This document shows, one piece after another, positions 1-6,772 of a stretch of DNA of 6,913 nucleotides. The stretch is from AB-137-C09 sp964458185. GTDB taxonomy: Bacteria > Pseudomonadota > Zetaproteobacteria > Mariprofundales > Mariprofundaceae. Where the stretch lies: positions 1-6,913 of the forward strand of contig CAYWFG010000045.1 of NCBI GenBank assembly GCA_964458185.1, in the 5' to 3' direction. Both the position numbers and the translations under genes were made by a program. The notes under the pieces were generated by a model. It was not told the DNA's origin. It was given only the letters and a program-made list of their open reading frames with translations, and searched no databases. How positions within the stretch are numbered: position 1 is the stretch's first letter; each line of letters begins with the position of its first letter.

Positions 1-15
1 GCAAAAAATATGGGG

Positions 16-21
16 AAGGAG
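16..21 (+). promoter_or_regulatory. Shine-Dalgarno of leuS, deciding its start
   Basis: AAGGAG lies 9 bases upstream of an in-frame GTG at 31. The longer ATG start at 10 would place this site inside the coding sequence and has only A-rich sequence upstream within the window. The GTG also gives a protein whose N-terminus begins right at the usual LeuS opening (a short tail, then the Y-x-x-x-E-I-E type segment). The GTG is therefore the more likely start. Confidence 0.75.
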
Positions 22-30
22 TCTTTCACC

Positions 31-2493
31 GTGACTACAGGCTACCAAGCAAAAGAAATCGAAGCAGCATGGCAACAGCGTTGGCAGCGTGATCATGTGG
101 ATGCAGCCAGCGATGCTGCTGATGATGAACGCCCCCGTTATTTTTGTTTGGTGATGTTCCCCTACCCGTCTGGTCAGCTACACATGGGGCATGTGCGCAA
201 TTATTGTTTGGGCGATGCCGTCGCACGCTACAAACGCATGCAAGGCTATAATGTGTTGCATCCCATTGGCTGGGATGCGTTTGGTTTGCCAGCGGAAAAT
301 GCGGCGATCAAACACAATCGCCCCCCTGCCGCGTGGACGGACGATAATATCGCAGAAATGCGCACCCAACTTAAAGGCTTGGGTTTTTCTTACGATTGGT
401 CGCGTGAAATTACTACCTGCAAACCTGATTACTACCGTTGGGAACAATGGATGTTTCTGCAATTGATGAAAAAAGGGCTGGCTTACCGTGCCAAAGCAGA
501 GGTTAATTGGTGCGAGCCTTGCCATACTGTGCTGGCAAATGAACAGGTAGAAAACGGTTGTTGCTGGCGTTGTGAACAACCTGTGATTCGCCGCTTGTTA
601 TCACAATGGTTTATCCGCATTACCGATTATGCCGAAGATTTATTGAATGATCTGGATCAATTGGATGGTTGGCCTGATCGGGTGCGCGGTATGCAGCGAA
701 ACTGGATTGGTCGCTCCACGGGGGCAGAAGTACGCTTTTCTTTGGCAGATGCTGAAGGTTGTTTAGACATTTTTACCACCCGCGCTGATACATTGATGGG
801 TGTGACCTACATGGCAGTGGCAGCAGGTCATCCCTTGGCGCGACAAGCCGCGAAGGGCAACCCTGCGTTAACCCAGTTTCTTGATGATTGCTCGCGGGTA
901 TCGACCAAAGAAGCTGATATGGCACAGATGAAGAAAAAGGGGATGCCACTAGGGGTCGATGTGATTCACCCCATCAGTGGTAAACGAATTCCTGTGTGGG
1001 TGGCAAACTTTGTCCTTATGGGCTATGGCACTGGCGCGGTGATGAGTGTTCCTGCCCATGATGAACGTGATTTTGATTTTGCCAAAAGCTATAGTCTACC
1101 CATTACCCAAGTCATCCGCCCTGATGATGGTGAATGGGACATAAGCAAACAAGCATACACCGATGCAGGCATCTTGCTCAACAGCGGCGAATTTGATGGC
1201 TTGCCATCAAGCACTGCCAAAGAAGTCATCACCAAATGGTTGCAACAGCATGATTGTGGTCAAGAACGGGTGCAATACCGTTTGCGTGATTGGTTGGTCT
1301 CGCGCCAACGCTATTGGGGTGCGCCGATTCCTGTGATTCATTGCCCTGATTGCGGCGTGGTTCCTGTACCTGAAAAAGATTTACCCGTGGTATTGCCTGA
1401 ATCACTACAACCCACTGGCGGCGCGTCGCCACTGGCTGATTGTCGTGAGTTTTTGGATGTTGATTGCCCGTGTTGTGGCAGTGCAGCGCAGCGTGAAGCC
1501 GATACCTTTGATACGTTTATGGAATCATCGTGGTACATGAACCGCTATACCTGCAACACCGATGATACTGCCATGCTGAATGCTCATGCGGTTCGCCGTT
1601 GGGCGCCTGTGGATCAATACATCGGTGGCGTTGAGCATGCGGTATTGCATTTATTGTATGCCCGTTTTTACCATAAACTGATGCGTGATGCAGGCTTATT
1701 TAGCAGCGAGGATGCAGGCGACGAACCATTTCGTAATTTGATGACCCAAGGCATGGTACTCAAAGACAGCGTGAAAATGAGTAAATCCAAGGGCAACACG
1801 GTAGACCCGCAAATTATTATTGATCGTTTTGGTGCAGATACAGCACGTTTATTTACCTTGTTTGCAGCCCCGCCTGAAAAAGATCTGGAATGGAACGATG
1901 CTGGTGTAGAAGGTTCGTACCGATTTTTAGGGCGTATCTGGCGGTTGATGGCACGGTTTGATGAACCCCAACAAGGTAATGATGATGACCAAGACTGCCG
2001 CCATATGCGCCGCTGTATTCACCATAGCATTGCCCGCGTCAGCCATGCTTTTGAACACGGTTTTGCTTTTAATGTTGCCATTGCTGCCTTAATGGAATTG
2101 AGCAACCATTTGCAGTCGTTTGCCGCAACAGGCACGCAAGGTCGGGCAGTATTACACGAGGGTTTATCTGCCTTGGTGCGTATGCTTGCTCCCTTTGTGC
2201 CGCATATTGCCTGTGAATGTGGTGAGCGCATTGGCATGAAACAAATCGCTACGCTGTCACCATGGCCAGAAGTCGATAAAAGCGCGCTAGAAGAAGATGA
2301 GATCACCTTGGTGATTCAGTTCAATGGCAAAAAACGCGGCAGCATTCGCATTGCCAAAGAAGCCGAACAAGCACAAGTGATGGCTGCGGTAGAAGCTGAT
2401 CCCAGTTTTGCCCATTGGCTCACCAACACCAAGGTGGTTAAGGTAATCCTCGTGCCGCAGCGTTTGCTCAATATTGTCGTACGTCCACAATGA
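31..2493 (+). CDS. leuS: Leucyl-tRNA synthetase (class I, bacterial type)
   Basis: Charges tRNA-Leu with leucine using ATP in the cytoplasm. Residues are numbered from the GTG at 31 (820 aa; E. coli LeuS is 860). The ATP-binding HIGH motif appears as HMGH at 51-54 and the KMSKS loop at 582-586. A first cysteine cluster (C161, C164, C178, C181) lies in the insertion before the editing domain. The CP1 editing domain has the threonine-rich TTRADT at 249-254 and the conserved Asp of AHDERD at 344, so post-transfer editing should work; the usual Pro of TTRPDT is Ala here. A second set, C438/C441 and C479/C482, looks like a zinc knuckle that E. coli LeuS lacks but several other bacterial LeuS proteins have. 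It is followed by the conserved DTFDTFMESSWY segment, an anticodon-binding helical domain (about 640-750) and the small C-terminal tRNA-binding domain. It overlaps lptE by 4 bp (ATGA). The reading frame is intact. Confidence 0.97.
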   Translation: MTTGYQAKEIEAAWQQRWQRDHVDAASDAADDERPRYFCLVMFPYPSGQLHMGHVRNYCLGDAVARYKRMQGYNVLHPIGWDAFGLPAENAAIKHNRPPAAWTDDNIAEMRTQLKGLGFSYDWSREITTCKPDYYRWEQWMFLQLMKKGLAYRAKAEVNWCEPCHTVLANEQVENGCCWRCEQPVIRRLLSQWFIRITDYAEDLLNDLDQLDGWPDRVRGMQRNWIGRSTGAEVRFSLADAEGCLDIFTTRADTLMGVTYMAVAAGHPLARQAAKGNPALTQFLDDCSRVSTKEADMAQMKKKGMPLGVDVIHPISGKRIPVWVANFVLMGYGTGAVMSVPAHDERDFDFAKSYSLPITQVIRPDDGEWDISKQAYTDAGILLNSGEFDGLPSSTAKEVITKWLQQHDCGQERVQYRLRDWLVSRQRYWGAPIPVIHCPDCGVVPVPEKDLPVVLPESLQPTGGASPLADCREFLDVDCPCCGSAAQREADTFDTFMESSWYMNRYTCNTDDTAMLNAHAVRRWAPVDQYIGGVEHAVLHLLYARFYHKLMRDAGLFSSEDAGDEPFRNLMTQGMVLKDSVKMSKSKGNTVDPQIIIDRFGADTARLFTLFAAPPEKDLEWNDAGVEGSYRFLGRIWRLMARFDEPQQGNDDDQDCRHMRRCIHHSIARVSHAFEHGFAFNVAIAALMELSNHLQSFAATGTQGRAVLHEGLSALVRMLAPFVPHIACECGERIGMKQIATLSPWPEVDKSALEEDEITLVIQFNGKKRGSIRIAKEAEQAQVMAAVEADPSFAHWLTNTKVVKVILVPQRLLNIVVRPQ

Positions 2494-2975
2494 TCTGCTT
2501 GCGCCTGCTGCCGTTATTGTTCTTGTTTGGCTGTGGCTACCATTTGATTGGGCAAGGTGATGGTGCAGGGCTGATTAACAAGAACGAAGCCATTTATGTA
2601 CAGGCAAACACACAACTGGGGCAAGTATTGCGCCAAAAGCTTATCCGTCAGCTTGAACAACGAGGCTATACCATCGTTGAAGATGCTGCTTTATCTGCCG
2701 TCGCGTTGCATCTGCAACACAGCAACGAAGTATTAGCCCCCTCTGCTTACGATACTTCAGGGCTGGCAGTGCAATACCGTCTTACCGTGCAAGCCGATGC
2801 GTCATTGTGGCGCAATGGTGAAGAAATTTGGCGCGCTGATGCCATTGTAGCCCAAGGCGATGTCTTTGCTAGCGGTGGCCCTACCGATATTGAAGCGCAA
2901 CGAAACAGTGTCGCTGGGCAGTTGTATCAAGCATGGGTGCGTCAATGTTTGGCACAATTACAATCGGGGTTTTAA
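2490..2975 (+). CDS. lptE: LPS-assembly lipoprotein LptE
   Basis: LptE is the outer-membrane lipoprotein that plugs the LptD barrel and helps insert lipopolysaccharide into the outer leaflet. The protein is 161 aa (E. coli about 193). It has a very short signal peptide with a single Arg at residue 5, a hydrophobic run, and a lipobox L12-F13-G14-C15. The mature start CGYHL is typical of LptE (CGFHL-like). The region after about residue 35 reads as the family's alternating strand/helix fold, with the segment QLGQVLRQKLIRQLEQRGY matching the usual helix. The start ATG shares bases with the leuS stop (ATGA), and no strong Shine-Dalgarno is visible, so translation is probably coupled to leuS. The location directly after leuS is the classical one and supports the call. 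The next gene starts on the base after its TAA. Confidence 0.9.
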   Translation: MICLRLLPLLFLFGCGYHLIGQGDGAGLINKNEAIYVQANTQLGQVLRQKLIRQLEQRGYTIVEDAALSAVALHLQHSNEVLAPSAYDTSGLAVQYRLTVQADASLWRNGEEIWRADAIVAQGDVFASGGPTDIEAQRNSVAGQLYQAWVRQCLAQLQSGF

Positions 2976-3887
2976 ATGATCGAAGCTATTGAACACAGGC
3001 TGATGGTTCGTGATGATATTGCTGCATTAAGCAGTCGCATGAATGAATTAAGCGCGCTTTTTTACACCCACCTTTTTCGCTTGCATCCACCCTTGCAAGA
3101 TGTGTTCAATGGTGGCGTGCCGATGCTGAATCGCAAATTTAGCAATATGCTGGCAACCCTAAAAAACGTTAAACACTTAGAAAAAATATCAGCCGCACTT
3201 ACCAGTATGGCAGAACGCCACCTCGCTTACCATGCTGAGATCGCGCATTTTCCCCTATTCAAAAGTGCCTTGCTGCTTGCTTTGAATGATCTTTTGGGCG
3301 CATCATTTTCTGCAACAAAAAAAGCTGCTTGGGAGAAAGTGTTTGATGAAGTCAGTGCCATCATGATTGCAGTCTTTGAACAACAAGCTGCGACCACCCA
3401 CGGCAGTAAACGTTTACCTGTGCAACATGACAACCATTTATTGGATGATATTGGCGGCGAAACTATTGTGCGGGCAATCCATCAACGCTTTTATGACGCG
3501 GTCTATGAAGACGATTTTTTAGGTGGATTTTTTCATCATCGTGCCAAATACTTATTGGTGAAAAAACAAACTGAATTCATGGTTGCAGCCTTTGGCGGTG
3601 CAAACCATTACCACGGTGAGCCACCTGCTTTTGTTCACATGCACATGTTCATTACCAAAGAAATGTCTGCCATTCGAGATATTCACCTGCGCAATGCTAT
3701 ACTTGCTGAAGGACTGGATAAACAGATTTGCCAGCGTTGGTTGGCGATTGACCATTCATTTCATGCATCCATCGAAAAAGATACCGTCGATGATTGCGTC
3801 ATGCGCTGCTGGGGGCAACAGCCCATGACGGTAAAAAAACCTACCAACTATCAACCGCCCATCAAGGCAGCGGAACGTGCTGAATAA
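2976..3887 (+). CDS. Two-domain globin: full-length globin fused to truncated globin
   Basis: 303-residue cytoplasmic protein with no signal peptide or membrane segment. Residues about 15-136 read as a full-length globin of the bacterial haemoglobin/flavohaemoglobin-globin type: FYTHLF with Tyr30 at B10, Pro38 in the C region, Phe44 at CD1, AERH with His82 as proximal F8, then LLLALNDLLG and Trp119 in helix H. The E7 position falls near Leu51/Asn52 and is not an obvious Gln. Residues about 154-268 read as a group 1 truncated globin: DIGGE, RFYDAV with Tyr173 at B10, Phe185-Phe186 with the second at CD1, Leu194 at E7, Gln198 at E11, AFGGANHYHGE, and His221 as proximal F8. A linker of about 17 residues joins them. 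No reductase domain follows. The tail carries Cys274 and Cys278. The ATG abuts the lptE stop with a weak GGGG six bases upstream, so coupling with lptE is likely. Haem binding is inferred from motifs; the physiological role (O2 or NO chemistry) is unknown. Confidence 0.88.
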   Translation: MIEAIEHRLMVRDDIAALSSRMNELSALFYTHLFRLHPPLQDVFNGGVPMLNRKFSNMLATLKNVKHLEKISAALTSMAERHLAYHAEIAHFPLFKSALLLALNDLLGASFSATKKAAWEKVFDEVSAIMIAVFEQQAATTHGSKRLPVQHDNHLLDDIGGETIVRAIHQRFYDAVYEDDFLGGFFHHRAKYLLVKKQTEFMVAAFGGANHYHGEPPAFVHMHMFITKEMSAIRDIHLRNAILAEGLDKQICQRWLAIDHSFHASIEKDTVDDCVMRCWGQQPMTVKKPTNYQPPIKAAERAE

Positions 3888-4839
3888 TTGCCTCAATCAC
3901 CGCATCGACATGAATCCCTTCGGCTTCGGCTTGGTAATTTAAAATCAAACGGTGACGCAAGACATCAAAAGCAATGGCGTGAATATCTTCTGGCGAAACG
4001 TAATCCCGATTGGCAAGCCATGCATGCGCTCGCGCACAACGGTCTAGCGCAATGGTTGCCCGTGGACTTGCGCCGTATTGCAAATGATGCGCAACATCCG
4101 CTGCATCATGTTGCCGTGTTGCCAGCACCAAACGCACAATATAATCCTCCAATGATTCAGTCATGGGGATATTCAACACTTCTGTTCTCGCTGCCAATAT
4201 AGCATGAATCGGTAATGGCGCAGTCAATGATGCGGGTGCAGCCTCGGTGCTATTTTGTTGCATGGCTTCTTGCCGTGTTAATTGTAGAATTTGCAATTCT
4301 TCTTCAGCGTTAGGGTAGTCCACTTGCACATGCAATAAAAAACGATCCAATTGTGCTTCAGGTAAGGGGTATGTTCCTTCTTGCTCAATCGGGTTTTGTG
4401 TTGCCATGACCAAAAATAACGATGCTAAGGGGTAGCTCTTCCCCCCCACGGTAATTTGTCGCTCTGCCATTGCCTCTAGCAATGCAGCCTGCACCTTAGC
4501 TGGCGCACGATTAATTTCATCGGCTAGCACCATGTGATGAAACAACGGCCCTTGTTGAAAATGAAAGCTGCCATCTTGTGGGCGGTAAATATCTGTACCT
4601 GTTAGATCTGATGGCAATAGATCAGGGGTAAATTGAATCCGTTGAAAATCGCATTCAATGCCTTGGCTTAGGCTGTTAATAGCGCGTGTTTTAGCAAGCC
4701 CCGGCGCACCTTCCACCAACAAATGACCATCTGCCAACAGGGCAATCATTAAACGGTTCATTAGTTTTTTTTGCCCAATAATTTGTTCACTGACCCGTGA
4801 CTCTAATTGTTGAAACAAGCTGCGTAATGTCGCACTCAT
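3862..4839 (-). CDS. MoxR-family AAA+ ATPase
   Basis: A 325-aa ATPase of the MoxR (AAA_3) family, chaperone-like proteins that usually act with DUF58 and von Willebrand A partners on maturation or assembly of protein complexes. Visible motifs are Walker A GAPGLAKT at 44-51, Walker B ending in ADE at 106-108 with the family's INRAPAKVQ after it, sensor 1 ATQNP at 146-150, the EAQLDRF arginine segment at 161-167, and the sensor 2 GASPRA at 256-261 in the C-terminal lid. Length is normal for the family. The start is supported by AAGGAG (4850-4855 on the plus strand) ten bases upstream. The gene converges on the globin gene and overlaps its 3' end by 26 bp, so no DUF58 or VWA gene can follow it in the usual order. 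Divergent to the DUF3616-like gene. The specific substrate cannot be told from sequence. Confidence 0.93.
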   Translation of the reverse strand: MSATLRSLFQQLESRVSEQIIGQKKLMNRLMIALLADGHLLVEGAPGLAKTRAINSLSQGIECDFQRIQFTPDLLPSDLTGTDIYRPQDGSFHFQQGPLFHHMVLADEINRAPAKVQAALLEAMAERQITVGGKSYPLASLFLVMATQNPIEQEGTYPLPEAQLDRFLLHVQVDYPNAEEELQILQLTRQEAMQQNSTEAAPASLTAPLPIHAILAARTEVLNIPMTESLEDYIVRLVLATRQHDAADVAHHLQYGASPRATIALDRCARAHAWLANRDYVSPEDIHAIAFDVLRHRLILNYQAEAEGIHVDAVIEAIIQHVPLP

Positions 4840-4937
4840 CGTTGCTACTCTCCTTGTTTGGCTGATTGTCGATGGCTAAGTCTTTTTATTTATCAAGAAA
4901 AGTCCATGCTTGGCACTCATCAACAGGAGGTACTTTA
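4840..4937. promoter_or_regulatory. Divergent intergenic region, presumed to hold two promoters
   Basis: The 98 bases between the moxR-like start (minus strand) and the DUF3616-like start (plus strand) must hold at least the promoter of the minus-strand gene and probably that of the plus-strand pair. Roughly 70 bases remain once the two Shine-Dalgarno sites are excluded. The middle (about 4881-4900) is AT-rich and could supply -10 elements in either direction, for example TTGTCG at 4866 with an AT-rich hexamer around 4889. None of the candidate hexamer pairs is close to consensus, so I do not assign exact sites. No clear operator palindrome was seen. Confidence 0.4.
4925..4930 (+). promoter_or_regulatory. 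Shine-Dalgarno of the DUF3616-like gene, deciding its start
   Basis: A full AGGAGG sits seven bases upstream of the ATG at 4938. Starts further upstream (TTG at 4866, ATG at 4872) have no comparable site and would place charged residues ahead of the signal peptide. Starting at 4938 leaves a clean secretion signal at the N-terminus. Confidence 0.8.
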
Positions 4938-5945
4938 ATGCATACCATGATTTTCTTTTGCGCTATCGCTGTTTGTATGTTTTTTTATAACACCGCAGAT
5001 GCGCAAACATTCAATAAAAAACCTGTGCCGCTTGCAGGTGGCATAATTGCCGTCGAGAATATCAGCGCGGTAGCAAAGATGAATGATTTTATCATCATTG
5101 CTTCTGATGAGGCCGTTGACGGTAAAAATCACCTCCAGCTTTTGCGCCAAAACCCAACAGGAACATACGTTGTTGATCACAAGATACTTCTTTTTTCAGG
5201 TGCAGAGATGGATACTGAGGCATTGGCAGTAGAAAAAAACACCGTCTATGCCATTGGTTCGCATTCATCCAAACGAAAAAAAACAAAGCCACAGAAGTCC
5301 TACAAAAAAAACGCACGAACCTTCAACGACAGCCATATCATTGATGAACCTAGCCGTGACCAACTGTACCGCATCGTGCTTGATAATCATGGTCAAGTGG
5401 TAGAATCTGCATCATTATCATTGCACACTTTACTGGACGATGACCCCGTATTTACAACATTCAGTCAAATACCCAGCAAAGAAAATGGCGTGGATATTGA
5501 AGGCTTGGCGATTAAAGAGGGTTGGTTGTATGTGGGGTTTCGAGGTCCTGTCTTTCGTGAAAATCATGTACCCGTGCTTCGCCTTCAATTTGATGGTGTG
5601 GCAGTGCATCATAGCATATTGTACGTTCGCTTGGGTGGGCGCGGCATTCGAGGTATGACAGAAGTTGCCGATGGTTTTCTTTTGTTAGCAGGGCCAGTGG
5701 GCGATGGCGATGGAACGTATGCACTCTATTTTTGGGATGGTCATACCATGCTAGCAGGAAAAAAACGGCATGGCATTCAACGTGGTTTTGTTCGTTTATT
5801 GGGTGAGATGATGCCGCCCCACCAGAAAAAAGCAGAAGGCATTGTATTGATGCAAGAAAACGCCCATGATTACCAAGTCATGATTGCCTATGATGGCGCA
5901 AAAGGCGCGAATGATGTTTTGGCATCGTTTGTTGTTAAAAAATAA
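4938..5945 (+). CDS. Secreted DUF3616-like protein of unknown function
   Basis: 335-aa protein. Residues 1-22 form a Sec signal peptide with a hydrophobic core and a probable cut after A-D-A22; no acceptable lipobox is present, so the mature protein is expected in the periplasm or outside. The mature part resembles the DUF3616 family by recognition: YAIGSHS around 104-110, a D-I-E-G-L motif at 186-190, LYVGFRGP ending at 204, the LGGRGIRGM segment at 232-240, then DGFLLLAGP at 245-253 and a later KAEGIV segment. The pattern of short strands with Gly-rich turns is compatible with a beta-propeller-like fold, which is inference. Between residues 112 and 127 there is a strongly basic insert with seven Lys and two Arg, encoded by two runs of eight A. 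The gene is followed by suhB after 41 bases with no terminator visible, so the two are probably cotranscribed. The function is not known to me. Confidence 0.75.
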   Translation: MHTMIFFCAIAVCMFFYNTADAQTFNKKPVPLAGGIIAVENISAVAKMNDFIIIASDEAVDGKNHLQLLRQNPTGTYVVDHKILLFSGAEMDTEALAVEKNTVYAIGSHSSKRKKTKPQKSYKKNARTFNDSHIIDEPSRDQLYRIVLDNHGQVVESASLSLHTLLDDDPVFTTFSQIPSKENGVDIEGLAIKEGWLYVGFRGPVFRENHVPVLRLQFDGVAVHHSILYVRLGGRGIRGMTEVADGFLLLAGPVGDGDGTYALYFWDGHTMLAGKKRHGIQRGFVRLLGEMMPPHQKKAEGIVLMQENAHDYQVMIAYDGAKGANDVLASFVVKK

Positions 5946-5986
5946 TCTGATAGCTTAGCCACGACTATTTTTAAGGATGTCCTATC

Positions 5987-6766
5987 ATGTTATACGTTGC
6001 TGTGCGTGCTGCCCGAAAAGCGGGTGATTTAATCGCCAGAAGCTTTGAAAATGGCGCAAGTTTTAAAATCGAAGAAAAAAAAGACCGTGATTTTGTCACC
6101 GAAATTGACCGCAAGGCTGAAGCGCTTATTTTGCGTGAGATTCAACAACACTACCCCAGCCACGGCATCGTCGCTGAAGAGTCAGGTAGCAGCAAGCCTG
6201 ATGCCCCGATTCAATGGCATATTGATCCTTTAGATGGCACCACCAATTTTATTCATGGTTTCCCTCACTTTGCTGTTTCTATTGCGGCATGGCAAGATAA
6301 TCGCCCCTTGCTGGCTGTCGTCCATGACCCCATCAAAAATGAAGTGTTTGAAGCAGAGCGAGGCAAGGGTACATTCATGAACCGCCGCCGCTTGCGTGTT
6401 TCTGGAGTAGAATACGCCGAAAACTGTATCTTTGCATCAGGGCTGCCACCCCACAACCGCGATCAAGAAGTGGATCGTTTTCAACAGCGCATGGATCGCT
6501 GCATGCGCAATACTGAAGGTTATCGCAGAGCAGGTTCAGCGGCATTGGATCTGGCTTATGTGGCAGCAGGACGCTTGGATGCCTATTGGGAATCAGGCTT
6601 ATGTTCATGGGATATTGCAGCAGGCATCTTGTTGGTGCAAGAAGCTGGCGGCATTGTCACCAATACCCAAGGCGGTGCAATCACACTGGAAGATGGCGAT
6701 ATATTATGTGCCAACGGACGACTGCATTGGCAATTCATACAGTTGCTTAACAGCTCATCAACATGA
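5987..6766 (+). CDS. suhB: Inositol-1-monophosphatase family protein (SuhB-like)
   Basis: 259-aa Mg2+-dependent, Li+-sensitive type phosphatase; E. coli SuhB (267 aa) hydrolyses inositol-1-phosphate and also acts in rRNA transcription antitermination complexes with NusA. Visible signatures: MLYVAVRAARKAGDLI at the N-terminus, closely matching E. coli SuhB; DFVTEID at 35-41; the metal-binding AEES at 63-66; the first signature DPLDGTTNF at 80-88 with Asp80 and Asp83 as metal ligands; GSAALDLAYVAAGRLD; and the second signature WDIAAG at 208-213 with Asp209. All catalytic residues expected of the family are present. AAGGA at 5973-5977, nine bases upstream, supports the start. A role in rRNA antitermination is known for E. 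coli SuhB but cannot be confirmed here; a paralogous phosphatase of the same family acting on another sugar phosphate is the alternative. Confidence 0.92.
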   Translation: MLYVAVRAARKAGDLIARSFENGASFKIEEKKDRDFVTEIDRKAEALILREIQQHYPSHGIVAEESGSSKPDAPIQWHIDPLDGTTNFIHGFPHFAVSIAAWQDNRPLLAVVHDPIKNEVFEAERGKGTFMNRRRLRVSGVEYAENCIFASGLPPHNRDQEVDRFQQRMDRCMRNTEGYRRAGSAALDLAYVAAGRLDAYWESGLCSWDIAAGILLVQEAGGIVTNTQGGAITLEDGDILCANGRLHWQFIQLLNSSST

Positions 6767-6772
6767 TGTGAC

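Noticed and set aside
10..30. Upstream ATG start of leuS adding seven residues
   Set aside because: The AAGGAG site lies between this ATG and the GTG at 31, correctly spaced for the GTG; the extra residues have no counterpart in LeuS N-termini.
3405..3440. Frameshift or missing stop creating a false globin fusion
   Set aside because: The linker region reads without homopolymer runs or stops in frame, both domains keep one frame, and no Shine-Dalgarno plus start codon for a separate second gene is evident; independent resequencing would settle it.
3888..4202. 104-aa plus-strand reading frame after the globin
   Set aside because: It lies antisense over the C-terminal part of the well-supported moxR-like gene and shows no recognisable family features.
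4866..4937. N-terminal extension of the DUF3616-like protein
   Set aside because: A strong AGGAGG directly precedes the ATG at 4938 and the signal peptide begins there.
5949..5986. GATAG/CTATC inverted repeat between the DUF3616-like gene and suhB
   Set aside because: Five-base arms with a 28-base loop are expected by chance, and there is no T-tract in the right place.
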